This document shows, one piece after another, positions 49,657 through 57,894 of a stretch of 64,000 bases of DNA. How positions within the stretch are numbered: position 1 is the first letter of the stretch; the number at the start of each line of letters is the position of its first letter. This stretch comes from Serpens gallinarum (GTDB taxonomy: Bacteria > Pseudomonadota > Gammaproteobacteria > Pseudomonadales > Pseudomonadaceae): assembly GCF_014836765.1 (NCBI RefSeq), contig NZ_JACSQG010000005.1, positions 166,353 through 230,352 on the forward strand, given 5' to 3'. Below the pieces are notes generated by a model. It saw only the letters and a list, made by a program, of their open reading frames with translations, did not search any database and was not told the DNA's origin. The position numbers were made by a program, and so were the translations under genes.

Positions 49657-49974
49657 TTAGGGATCGACCCAGATCCCCCGATCGTCTTCGCGGCAGGGAA
49701 TCAGCGAGAGTTCCTGGCCGGCGCAAGGTCCCGAGACGCATTCGCCCGATTCGATCAGGAACAGAGCGCCATGGGTGGCGCACTGGATCAGGCTGCCGCT
49801 CTCATCGAGGAACTGGTCGGCTTGCCATTCCAGCGGAATGCCGCGGTGCGGGCAGCGATTTTCGTAGGCGTACACCTGTCCTGCGCGGCGCACCACCAGC
49901 AGTTTCAGCTGGGTGAGGGTAAAACCCCGGCTTTGGCCTTCAGGCAGTTCGTGGCTGGCGCATAGATACAACAT
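49657..49974 (-). CDS. Rieske [2Fe-2S] ferredoxin-like protein
   Basis: A 105-residue single-domain Rieske protein. The cluster ligands are in ENRCPHRGIPL (C-x-H) and CATHGALFLIESGECVSGPC (C-x-x-H). I use the ATG at 49974, where GGAG is well spaced, rather than the TTG upstream. It may supply electrons to an oxygenase, but no oxygenase lies adjacent. Confidence 0.88.
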   Translation of the reverse strand: MLYLCASHELPEGQSRGFTLTQLKLLVVRRAGQVYAYENRCPHRGIPLEWQADQFLDESGSLIQCATHGALFLIESGECVSGPCAGQELSLIPCREDDRGIWVDP

Positions 49975-50175
49975 AAGAATCTCCAACGGCAGGGCCGGCG
50001 ATTATCTGCTGAGGCGGATCGTGCGGCCAGTGTGCCTGGCTTTCATTGGTGCTTTCGCACGTTACTCTTTGTCAGTCGAAACGGTCTGTATCCTACGGAG
50101 CGTCGATCCACGATACCGCGGGGGTGTTTGGTCATGGTGGATGGACTCCGCCGTCGTCTTCAGAAAGGAGTTCTC

Positions 50176-51066
50176 ATGCGTATCCTGTTGATGTTGGCCA
50201 TGGCGCTGCTCACTGCCTGTCAGTCGCTGCCGTCGCTGCCCGAATGGCAGAGCCCGGAAGGGCGCGAGCATTCCGAGCTGGGGATAATCCTCGACCTGCG
50301 CAGCGGCGAGCGCTTGAGCCCCGAGCAACTGGTCGGCCAACTGGCGAGCGCCGATCGGGTATTGATTGGCGAACGTCACGATAATCCCGATCACCATACC
50401 TTGCAGCTCTGGTTGGTGCAGGCGTTGGCAATGCAGCGCCGGCAGGGCAGCCTGTTGCTGGAAATGCTGGTTCCAGCGCAACAGGCCAAAGTTGATGGGG
50501 TGCGTGAGATGCAGGCGCAAGGCCGGTTGCCGAGCGATTTGCCCGCAGCGCTCGAATGGGAAAAGGGCTGGCCTTGGGCGCTTTATGGCGAGGTGGTGAG
50601 CTATGCCCTGCAGCAGTCTTATCCGGTGTTGGCCGCCAATCTGGACCGCTCGGAGGTGATGTCCATCTATACCGGAGCTGCGCCACCGCTGAGCGGTGTC
50701 CGGTCGACCGCGCCGTCTGTGCGCGAGGCGTTACTGGCGCAGGTACGCCGTTCGCACTGTGATTTGCTTCCCGAAGCGCAATTACCCGCCATGGTCGCCG
50801 TACAGCAACAACGCGATCGACGTATGGCCGACCGTCTGCTGGCGGCGCCGCAGCCGGCTTTGCTGTTGGCCGGCAGCTTTCATGTGCGACGCGATCTGGG
50901 GATTCCTCTGCATCTGGACGACCTGGACGCGCAGGGCGCAACGCGAGTGTTGATTCTGGCCGAAGTGGGTGAGCGTCTGACGGCGCAGCAAGCGGATTAC
51001 GTCTGGTACACCCCGGCCCAGCCGGAACAGGACCACTGTGTGCAGCTGCGCCAGACAAGCCGTTAG
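50176..51066 (+). CDS. ChaN/PhuW-type haem-binding lipoprotein
   Basis: A 296-residue protein with a lipoprotein signal (MRILLMLAMALLTAC, Cys15 in a lipobox). The mature part has ADRVLIGERHDNPDHHTLQLWL (~63-84), LLLEML and RDRRMADRLL with LLAGSFHVRRDLGIP (~245-259), the ChaN fold that binds cofacial haem. AAAGGAG precedes the ATG at 50176. In P. aeruginosa a ChaN-like gene (phuW) flanks prrF; the same linkage is seen here with PrrF just downstream. Confidence 0.85.
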   Translation: MRILLMLAMALLTACQSLPSLPEWQSPEGREHSELGIILDLRSGERLSPEQLVGQLASADRVLIGERHDNPDHHTLQLWLVQALAMQRRQGSLLLEMLVPAQQAKVDGVREMQAQGRLPSDLPAALEWEKGWPWALYGEVVSYALQQSYPVLAANLDRSEVMSIYTGAAPPLSGVRSTAPSVREALLAQVRRSHCDLLPEAQLPAMVAVQQQRDRRMADRLLAAPQPALLLAGSFHVRRDLGIPLHLDDLDAQGATRVLILAEVGERLTAQQADYVWYTPAQPEQDHCVQLRQTSR

Positions 51067-51101
51067 TCAACCCCGGCTCGAGGCATCCTGATCTCGCCGG
51101 C

Positions 51102-51211
51102 AAAAAAAAGACCCGGCAAGAGCCGGGTCAAAACCGTGATTAGCCTGATGAGGAGATAGTCTGAAGAGCCCGCTTGTGCTCTCAGCTTACCGGCTGATCT
51201 CGCGATCAGTT
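51102..51211 (-). ncRNA. prrF: PrrF iron-responsive small RNA
   Basis: On the minus strand, AACTGATCGCGAGATCAG and CCGGTAAGCTGAGAGC match the conserved 5' half of Pseudomonas PrrF, and the 3' end is a perfect stem GACCCGGC/GCCGGGTC (51110-51129) with an eight-T tail. It runs ~110 nt. A Fur box overlaps its promoter (TTGACT at 51241-51246, TATTAT at 51219-51224). PrrF is made when iron is scarce and blocks translation of iron-rich enzymes. Only one copy is seen here, against the tandem pair in P. aeruginosa. Confidence 0.93.
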
Positions 51212-51214
51212 ACT

Positions 51215-51233
51215 GGTAATAATAAACATTATC
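51215..51233 (-). promoter_or_regulatory. Fur box over the prrF promoter
   Basis: GGTAATAATAAACATTATC matches 16 of 19 positions of the Fur consensus GATAATGATAATCATTATC. It covers the -10 region of prrF, so Fur-Fe(II) would block the sRNA when iron is plentiful. Confidence 0.88.
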
Positions 51234-51242
51234 ATTTGAGAG

Positions 51243-51584
51243 TCAACTGCATCCGTCGGCGTTTTTCTGTTCTGCTGAGATTCCTGTGGTTGCTGACCCA
51301 GTGCTGGCGGATGTGCGTGTGTGCTGGTGCGAGGGGTTTTCCAGCTGATGGTTGAGAGCGGCCTTGTGTTCACTGGGCAGCTTGTTCCAGTGAATATCCA
51401 GCAGCGCACCCTCAATGGCATACAGCAGGACCCGTGAAGCCCGAAATCCTCGGGCACGGACAGCCCGATAGGCCTCTACCGCGCCCAGGCGGCGCAGATC
51501 CTCTGCATTGTGAATGCCGGCGGCATGCAGCCATTGCGCCGACGTCTTGCCGAGGTTTTTCAGCCGCTGCAATTCATCGTTCAT
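51243..51584 (-). CDS. TfoX C-terminal-domain protein
   Basis: A 113-residue protein. LQRLKNLGKTSAQWLHAAGIHNAEDLRRLGAVEAYRAVR (5-43) is the helix-hairpin-helix-like TfoX_C domain found in competence regulators and stand-alone proteins. The C-terminal 30 residues are low-complexity Ser/Thr-rich. AAGGAGG precedes the ATG at 51584. It has no TfoX N-terminal domain, so it is not a full competence regulator. Its stop lies 10 bp from the prrF Fur box. Confidence 0.82.
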   Translation of the reverse strand: MNDELQRLKNLGKTSAQWLHAAGIHNAEDLRRLGAVEAYRAVRARGFRASRVLLYAIEGALLDIHWNKLPSEHKAALNHQLENPSHQHTRTSASTGSATTGISAEQKNADGCS

Positions 51585-51680
51585 CGTGCCTCCTTGCCGA
51601 GTGCGGAAAGCTTCCGGCAAGTGTAGCGGCGTTAGCGAGGGTTGCAGGGGGCCTGCGGGCGGTGACCGCCCGCGTCCGGA

Positions 51681-53246
51681 TCAGAGTCCCGGCAAATGCT
51701 GGCGCAAGGCGCCGATCAGCGCATCCAGGCTCTGGTCGTCCTGCGTGTCGATCAGGCGGCGATTGGGCTGCTCCGCCTCGCTCAGAGGATCACGGCTGGC
51801 CTGCTGCGCCTGGACGACCGCGAGGGTGGCATCGGACGGATCCTGGGCTTCTTGCTGGCGCGATTGCAGGCGGCTGGCCAGTAACGCATCGGGAGCCTGA
51901 CAATCGAGAATCAGGAAGGGCACACCACAAGCTTCGGCCACCCGGCAGGCGGCACTGCGCTGCTCAAGCTTGAGGTAGGTGGCGTCCAGCACGACGGGAA
52001 AACCCGCCCGCAAGGCCGCGCCGGCAAGCTCGTGCAGGCGCAGGTAAGTTGCGAGACTGGCGTCTTTGCCATAGATGCCGGCATTCAGCTGCCCCTGGTC
52101 AGCCTGCCCTTGCTCCCCGAACAGCCGCTTGCGCTCAATATCGGAACGCAGGCGGATGGCGCCGAGTTCCTCGACCAGGCGCATCGATACATGGCTTTTA
52201 CCCACGGCAGAGACGCCATGGGTAATGGCCAGAAAGCGTGAAGGAATGGCGCTGTAATCTTCCGCCAACGCTGCATAGCGGCGATATTCGGCAAGGATGG
52301 CGTCCCGTTGCTCGTCATCCTGTGCATGTGCGAGGCCAAACAGGCTGACCTTGGCGCGCACCAGGGCGCGGTAGGCCTTGTAGAAATTAAGCAGATCAAG
52401 GGCTGCGTAATCGCCGGTCAACTCCAGCCAGCGGTTGACGAAGCGTCGGGCCAGCGACTTGAGCCCGCGTGCTTCCAGGTCCATGGCCAGGAATGCGGAG
52501 TCCGAAATGACGTCGATCAGGCGGAATGGCTCATTGAATTCGATGCAGTCGAACAAGGCCACCCGGCCGTCGAGCAAGGTGGCATTGCCCAGGTGAATGT
52601 CACCATGGCATTCGCGGATGAAGCCCTGCGCCTTGCGTTCGGCCAGCAGCGGCCGCAGGCGCGTGAAGCTGCAGTGCGCCCATTGTTCCAGGGCCTCGAG
52701 TTGGTGCAGGTCTGCCGCATCGTCGAGCAGTGGGCGGATCTGTTCGAAATTCTGCAGCACCGGTTCCATGACCGCATCCGGGGTGCCCAGCACATGGCTG
52801 GCCGGCACTTGCGGGGCGTGCTGGTGGAACTGGGCGATTTGTTCGGCCAGATCATCAATGTGCGCGCTGCCGAGCTCTCCCCGAGCATGCATTTCGCCCA
52901 GCAGTTGGCTTTGCGGGAACTGGCGCATTTGCAGCGCATATTCGAATGCCGGGGCGGTAGTGTTACCGAGCTGCGGTGCCTCCACGCTGCCGCTGATCGG
53001 CAACACCTGTAGATACAGATCGGGCGCCAGGCGCTGGTTCAAGCGCAACTCCTCATGGCAAAAGTGTTGCCGGGCTTGCAGGCTAGTGAAATCCAGGAAG
53101 CCGAAATTTACCGGCTTCTTGATTTTATAGGCGAACGGGCCGGTGAGCAGAACCCAGGAGATATGCGTCTCGATAACCTGGAAGCCATCCACCGGGTGCG
53201 GATAGAGGGCGGGGTTCTGCAGGGCGGTGATCAGGGCTTGGCTCAC
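51681..53246 (-). CDS. Fused APH-type kinase and AAA/zeta-like ATPase protein
   Basis: A 521-residue two-part protein starting with GTG at 53246 (AAGGA upstream). The N-terminal ~340 residues are of aminoglycoside-phosphotransferase type: THISWVLLTGPFAYKIKKPVNFGFLDF (ATP site) and the Brenner motif FIRECHGDIHLGNATLL (~242-258), then ALFDCIEFN. The C-terminal ~180 residues form a P-loop kinase domain with HGVSAVGKSHVSM (~350-362, a P-loop variant) and VVLDATYLK. Similar fused proteins are common in proteobacteria; the substrate is unknown. Confidence 0.82.
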   Translation of the reverse strand: MSQALITALQNPALYPHPVDGFQVIETHISWVLLTGPFAYKIKKPVNFGFLDFTSLQARQHFCHEELRLNQRLAPDLYLQVLPISGSVEAPQLGNTTAPAFEYALQMRQFPQSQLLGEMHARGELGSAHIDDLAEQIAQFHQHAPQVPASHVLGTPDAVMEPVLQNFEQIRPLLDDAADLHQLEALEQWAHCSFTRLRPLLAERKAQGFIRECHGDIHLGNATLLDGRVALFDCIEFNEPFRLIDVISDSAFLAMDLEARGLKSLARRFVNRWLELTGDYAALDLLNFYKAYRALVRAKVSLFGLAHAQDDEQRDAILAEYRRYAALAEDYSAIPSRFLAITHGVSAVGKSHVSMRLVEELGAIRLRSDIERKRLFGEQGQADQGQLNAGIYGKDASLATYLRLHELAGAALRAGFPVVLDATYLKLEQRSAACRVAEACGVPFLILDCQAPDALLASRLQSRQQEAQDPSDATLAVVQAQQASRDPLSEAEQPNRRLIDTQDDQSLDALIGALRQHLPGL

Positions 53247-53465
53247 GGTCAGTCCTTGCGTTGCAACTAGGGAAAAGGGCGGCATTATGAACGTGCCGGC
53301 ACGATCGAGGAAACTCCGTGGTGTTTCCAGCGTCATAGCAGCGCCGTTGGAAGCTCTCAGCCTTGATGATCGCTTCCGGTTGATCAACCCTACCTTTGAC
53401 TTATCCACAGCGCGGGCCGATGGCTCGCCTTTGCGCTGTGGATTAAGTGCGTATAATTCGCCGCC

Positions 53466-55784
53466 ATGAACCGTTCCCGAACTTCTCGTCCTCGTGCCCA
53501 ACAACGTCGTTCCGGTGGCAAACGCCCCTGGCTCGGTTGGGCTGTCAAGCTGGGCCTGGTTGGCCTGGTCATTCTTGCCGCCTTTACGATTTACCTGGAT
53601 GCCGTGGTGCAGGAGAAGTTCTCCGGCAAGCGCTGGACTGTACCCGCCAAGGTGTATGCGCGGCCATTGGAGCTGTTCAGTGGGCTAAAGCTGAGCCAGG
53701 CCGATTTCCTCAAGGAGCTCGATGCGCTCGGTTATCGCCGCGATAAAAGTGTCCACGGGCCGGGTGTTGTCTCGGTGGCCGGTAATACTGTTGAGCTCAA
53801 CACCCGAGGCTTCCAGTTTTATGAGGGGGCTGAGGCTGCCCAACATATTCGGGTACGTTTTTCGGGTGAACACATTGCCAGCATGACGCTGGCCAGCGGC
53901 GGCGATTTGCCTGTCGTGCGCCTGGAACCCTTGATGATCGGCGGACTGTATCCGGCCCATCAGGAAGACCGCATCCTGATTCAGATTGATCAAGTGCCGC
54001 CGTATCTGGTCGACGCTCTGGTCGCGGTTGAAGACCGTGATTATTTCGACCACTTTGGCGTATCGCCCAAGTCGATTGCGCGGGCCTTTTGGGTCAATAC
54101 CACTGCCGGCGCGGTGCGTCAGGGCGGCAGTACGTTGACCCAGCAGTTGGTGAAGAACTTCTTTCTGACCAACGAGCGCAGCCTCAGCCGCAAGGCCACC
54201 GAAGCAATGATGGCGTTATTGCTGGAGTTGCATTACGACAAGCGCGAGATTCTCGAGGCCTACCTCAATGAGGTGTTTCTCGGTCAGGACGGCCAGCGCG
54301 CCGTGCATGGTTTCGGCCTGGCCAGTCAGTACTTCTTCAGTCAGCCTCTTTCTGAATTGAAATTGCATCAGGTTGCCCTGCTGGTCGGCATGGTAAAAGG
54401 GCCGACCTATTACAATCCGCGCCGCCAGCCCGAACGGGCGCTGGCCCGGCGCAACCTGGTGCTCGACCTGTTGGCCGAGCAGGGCTCGGTCGATGCCGAA
54501 CTGATCGTCAAGGCCAAGCAGCAGCCGCTGGGCGTGACCCGGCGCGGAAGCCTGGCCGATAGCTCCTATCCGGGCTTTCTCGACCTGGTCAAACGTCAGT
54601 TGCGTGAGGATTACCACGAGCAGGACCTGACCGAGGAAGGTCTGCGCATCTTCACCAGCTTCGATCCGCTGGTGCAGCTCAAGGCCGAAGAGTCGCTAGC
54701 CGAGACCTTCAAACGTCTAGGCAACCGCAAGGGCATCGATGATGTCGAGGCGGCGATGGTGGTCACCAACCCGGAAACCGGTGAGCTGCAAGCACTGATC
54801 AGTAGCCGTCAGCCGCGTTTCGCGGGTTACAACCGCGCTCTGGATGCGGTGCGACCAATAGGTTCGCTGGTCAAGCCCGCGGTTTATCTCACCGCTCTGG
54901 AGCGACCCAGCCAGTACACCCTGACCAGTCTGATCGACGATGAGTCTTTCTCAGTGACAGGCCAGGACGGGCAGGTCTGGAAACCGCAAAACTACGATCG
55001 CAAGTCCCACGGCACCATTTATCTCTATCAGGGCCTGGCCAAGTCCTACAACCTGGCCACCGCTCGGCTGGGCCTGGAAGTGGGCGTGCCCAATGTACTG
55101 AAGACCCTCGAGCGCCTGGGGGTGACGCGCAAGTGGCCGGCGTATCCATCGATGCTGCTCGGGGCGGGAAGCTTGAGCCCAATGGAAGTGGCGGGCATGT
55201 ATCAAACCTTGGCCAATGGCGGCTTCAATACCCCGTTGCGCTCGATTCGTAGCGTGCTGGATGCCAACGGTGATCCGCTCAAGCGCTACCCGTTCCAGAT
55301 TCAGCAGCGTTTTGATCCGGGCGCTATTTATCTGGTGCAAAATGCCATGCAGCGCGTGATGCGAGAAGGTACCGGCAGCTCGGTCTATAACCAATTGCCG
55401 GGTTCGCTGGCGGTGGCGGGCAAGACCGGCACCAGCAACGATTCGCGTGACAGCTGGTTTGCCGGGTTCAGCCAGGACTTGCTGGCGGTCGTATGGATGG
55501 GCCGCGACGACAATGGGACGACGCCCCTGACCGGTGCCAGCGGTGCCTTGCAAGTGTGGGCAAGCTTCATGTCCAAGGCTGACCCTATGTCGCTGGAGAC
55601 GCCGCAGCCAGAAAATATCGTCCAAGCTTGGGTGGATGCGCAGACCGGGCAAGGCTCCGCTGAGCATTGTCCGAACGCGGTGCAGATGCCGTATATTCGC
55701 GGCAGCGAGCCACTACCGGGTGCCTCTTGCGGCTTTCCGCCGGCCGAGTCGGTGATGGACTGGGTCCGTGGCTGGCTGGATTAG
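53466..55784 (+). CDS. mrcB: Penicillin-binding protein 1b, bifunctional peptidoglycan synthase
   Basis: A 772-residue enzyme: membrane anchor ~25-45, UB2H-like domain to ~150, glycosyltransferase GT51 domain with the catalytic Glu in VAVEDRDYFDHFG (~189), QGGSTLTQQLVKN and KREILEAYLNEVF, then the transpeptidase with GSLVKPAVY (Ser-x-x-Lys, ~463), SYN and AGKTGTSND (~650). It polymerises and crosslinks the wall. Downstream are a lipoprotein and yqcC, the order seen in other pseudomonads. Confidence 0.96.
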   Translation: MNRSRTSRPRAQQRRSGGKRPWLGWAVKLGLVGLVILAAFTIYLDAVVQEKFSGKRWTVPAKVYARPLELFSGLKLSQADFLKELDALGYRRDKSVHGPGVVSVAGNTVELNTRGFQFYEGAEAAQHIRVRFSGEHIASMTLASGGDLPVVRLEPLMIGGLYPAHQEDRILIQIDQVPPYLVDALVAVEDRDYFDHFGVSPKSIARAFWVNTTAGAVRQGGSTLTQQLVKNFFLTNERSLSRKATEAMMALLLELHYDKREILEAYLNEVFLGQDGQRAVHGFGLASQYFFSQPLSELKLHQVALLVGMVKGPTYYNPRRQPERALARRNLVLDLLAEQGSVDAELIVKAKQQPLGVTRRGSLADSSYPGFLDLVKRQLREDYHEQDLTEEGLRIFTSFDPLVQLKAEESLAETFKRLGNRKGIDDVEAAMVVTNPETGELQALISSRQPRFAGYNRALDAVRPIGSLVKPAVYLTALERPSQYTLTSLIDDESFSVTGQDGQVWKPQNYDRKSHGTIYLYQGLAKSYNLATARLGLEVGVPNVLKTLERLGVTRKWPAYPSMLLGAGSLSPMEVAGMYQTLANGGFNTPLRSIRSVLDANGDPLKRYPFQIQQRFDPGAIYLVQNAMQRVMREGTGSSVYNQLPGSLAVAGKTGTSNDSRDSWFAGFSQDLLAVVWMGRDDNGTTPLTGASGALQVWASFMSKADPMSLETPQPENIVQAWVDAQTGQGSAEHCPNAVQMPYIRGSEPLPGASCGFPPAESVMDWVRGWLD

Positions 55785-55988
55785 CAGGCAATTTTAAACC
55801 TAGGCGGGACAGGCAAGACGAAACGCAGCGACCATGGGCCGTTGCAGTCGAAGGCTGGCGAGTCTCGCCACGCGCTGGCTGCTACAGCCTTGGCTGTGTT
55901 TTCGCGAGCGCTAAAAGCTTGCTCAGTTCTTAACGACGTATTGCCAACGCAGGTGGTTTTCAACCTCCTGCTGATTCAGGGGTGTGAT

Positions 55989-56714
55989 GTGAACAAATGG
56001 TTAGTGGCAATAGCGATGCTGGCGACGCTGTCGGGATGCGCCAGTAACCCGCAAGGTTCGGTTCCGGTTGTGGATAACGGTGCTTCGGTCAGGGAAGAAC
56101 AGGTCTGGATGGGCGGCCGGCCCGCTACCCCGGCGCAGCAGGCAATACCAAGCCCTGCTGTGGCAGAGCAAGATGCGGGTGTCGTGGTCATGGTGCCCGA
56201 CGGTGCCAGCGGATCGGTACCGATGGAGAGTCAAAGTTTCCCGGCTCAGGCCTCGCCGTCTCTGGAGTTCGGCACAGAACCCATTGTCAGCGGCACTTAT
56301 TCGCCGCCCATTACCTCATCTCCTGCGCAGCCAGCGACGCCCAGTGGCATTCCCAGTGCTCGCAGCGGGGGGCTGGCCGCAGATGAACAGCTTGATGGTC
56401 CGGTGCTGGCGTTATTGACCTCGGCGCAACAATTGCAAAGAAGTGGCGATCTGAATGGCGCGGCGTCAAGCCTGGAGCGTGCCCAGCGAATTGCTCCGCG
56501 CGAACCTCAAGTGCTCTACCGACTGGCCGAGCTGCGCCTGGCGCAGGGTGATGCTGCGCAAGCCGAGCAAGTGGCGCGGCGTGCGCTGACCTATGCGGCT
56601 GACCGTCCGGCCCTGCAAGCCAGTTTGTGGAATCTGATTGCCCAGGCACGGGAGCGCCAGGGTGATCCAGCGGGTGCGGCGCAGGCGCGTGAGCGGGCAA
56701 GGGTCAGCAGCTGA
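55989..56714 (+). CDS. TPR-domain lipoprotein downstream of PBP1b
   Basis: A 241-residue lipoprotein starting with GTG (AGGGG upstream). The signal peptide ends in LATLSGCAS, a lipobox with Cys19. A long Pro/Ser-rich stretch follows, and the last ~110 residues are tetratricopeptide-like (LALLTSAQQLQRSGDLNGAASSLERAQRIAPREPQVLYRLAELRLAQGDAAQAEQVARRALTYA). It directly follows mrcB and may help the cell-wall enzyme, as outer-membrane partners LpoB/CsiV do in other bacteria; this is inference. Confidence 0.82.
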   Translation: MNKWLVAIAMLATLSGCASNPQGSVPVVDNGASVREEQVWMGGRPATPAQQAIPSPAVAEQDAGVVVMVPDGASGSVPMESQSFPAQASPSLEFGTEPIVSGTYSPPITSSPAQPATPSGIPSARSGGLAADEQLDGPVLALLTSAQQLQRSGDLNGAASSLERAQRIAPREPQVLYRLAELRLAQGDAAQAEQVARRALTYAADRPALQASLWNLIAQARERQGDPAGAAQARERARVSS

Positions 56715-57043
56715 TGAACGAGCGAATTTTGGCAATTGCCGATCAACTGCTGCTCATCGAGCATGAATTGCGGCAGCTCGGCTGGTGGTCAGCCCACTCG
56801 CCAAGTGACGAGGCATTAGCCAGTTGCGAACCCTTTTGCGTCGATACCTTGGACTTTGCCCAATGGTTGCAGTGGATCTTCCTGCCCCGCATGAGGACGC
56901 TGGTAGAGGGCGGGGGGGCATTGCCCAGCGTATCCGGTATCCGTGCCATGGCGGACGTGGTGTACCGCGAGCGCCCGCTTGAGGTCAGAGAGCTGCTCGT
57001 GGCCCTGGGGCGCTTCGATCAATTGATCGGCAAGGCTCGCTAA
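56714..57043 (+). CDS. YqcC-like protein (DUF446)
   Basis: A 109-residue helical protein. It has LLLIEHELRQLGWWSAHSPSDEALASCEPFCVDTLDFAQWLQWIFLPRM (12-60), which is the DUF446/YqcC signature. It starts inside the stop of the upstream lipoprotein gene (TGATG), so the two are coupled. In many proteobacteria yqcC lies beside the tRNA pseudouridine synthase truC; here it does not. Confidence 0.9.
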   Translation: MNERILAIADQLLLIEHELRQLGWWSAHSPSDEALASCEPFCVDTLDFAQWLQWIFLPRMRTLVEGGGALPSVSGIRAMADVVYRERPLEVRELLVALGRFDQLIGKAR

Positions 57044-57056
57044 GCCGAACGGTACT

Positions 57057-57491
57057 TCAATCGCAATGTTCGGCAAGGTTTTCACGCGTCTTGTCGATTT
57101 GCGCTTGGCGTTCTTCCTCACTCAAGCGACGCAGTTCCCCGTCGATCTCCATGCGTATACGCGGCGAGTTGCGCAATTGGGCGAGCGCGCCGCGCATTTG
57201 ACTGCACTGCTGTTTCCGCTGTGCTTCACGGGTGGCCTGCTCCCGCTTGGCCAGCGTATCCAGTTCCTGTTGCTCGGCAGCGGCAAGCTCGGCAGGGGAG
57301 AGCGTGCGTGGTGCGCTCGCGGGGCCGGGGGAGGGAGCATGGCGCAGGGCAACGCTACTGGACGGATGTCCTTGCGGAGGTTGCGCACCGTAGTGGGTAA
57401 CCCCACGCTCGTCTGTCCAGGTGAAGATCGGTGCGGTGAGCGCGCTTGAGCTCAAGGCGAGCAAGAAACTGGCGAGTAGCAGGCGGGGCAT
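57057..57491 (-). CDS. DUF4124-type exported protein
   Basis: A 144-residue protein with a signal peptide (~1-20, ALT/AP cleavage) and the DUF4124 opening PIFTWTDERGVTHYGAQPPQG. A coiled coil with many Gln/Glu/Arg fills the C-terminus. I use the ATG at 57491 since AGGA is better spaced for it. Role unknown. Convergent with yqcC. Confidence 0.85.
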   Translation of the reverse strand: MPRLLLASFLLALSSSALTAPIFTWTDERGVTHYGAQPPQGHPSSSVALRHAPSPGPASAPRTLSPAELAAAEQQELDTLAKREQATREAQRKQQCSQMRGALAQLRNSPRIRMEIDGELRRLSEEERQAQIDKTRENLAEHCD

Positions 57492-57680
57492 GGTCATTCC
57501 TGGAGTCGAGTCGTTCAGAAGCGCGATTTAAGCAAAAGGCTCGGGCTTTCAGGGTGTGGCGCATCACACAGCCGTAAGTAAGAAAACCTCACGCGTGACT
57601 TGACTTGCAGGCGGCTAATCCCAACAATTCAGCGTTCGCTGAAGTAGGGTCCGCCGCAAGCTGGCCCTGGCTCAGTAGAC

Positions 57681-57788
57681 ATGAGGCGCCTACCCGTGCC
57701 GACCTTAGTTACCCCCGCAACGCGTTACCTCGCGCTGGGTGGGATTGCCCCGCAACACTTTGGGACATTCCCAATGCTTGCTCAGTAG
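57681..57788 (+). CDS. Candidate ilvI leader peptide
   Basis: A 35-codon frame MRRLPVPTLVTPATRYLALG... lies 107 bp before ilvI. It is rich in Leu, Val and Thr near its start and uses the rare codons CTA and TTA, which fits attenuation by branched-chain aminoacyl-tRNA supply. A GCCACC/GGTGGC hairpin (57848-57868) sits between it and ilvI. No strong ribosome site is seen. The remaining part of the 57492-57894 gap has no gene. Confidence 0.35.
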   Translation: MRRLPVPTLVTPATRYLALGGIAPQHFGTFPMLAQ

Positions 57789-57894
57789 ATGCTGACGTAG
57801 TCGGCGACCACCGTCGCTCATGCTCTGCTGGCAGTAGACCTAAACAGGCCACCGGCCCAAAAGGTGGCATTCTGGCGTTCTAGAGGTGAATAAC

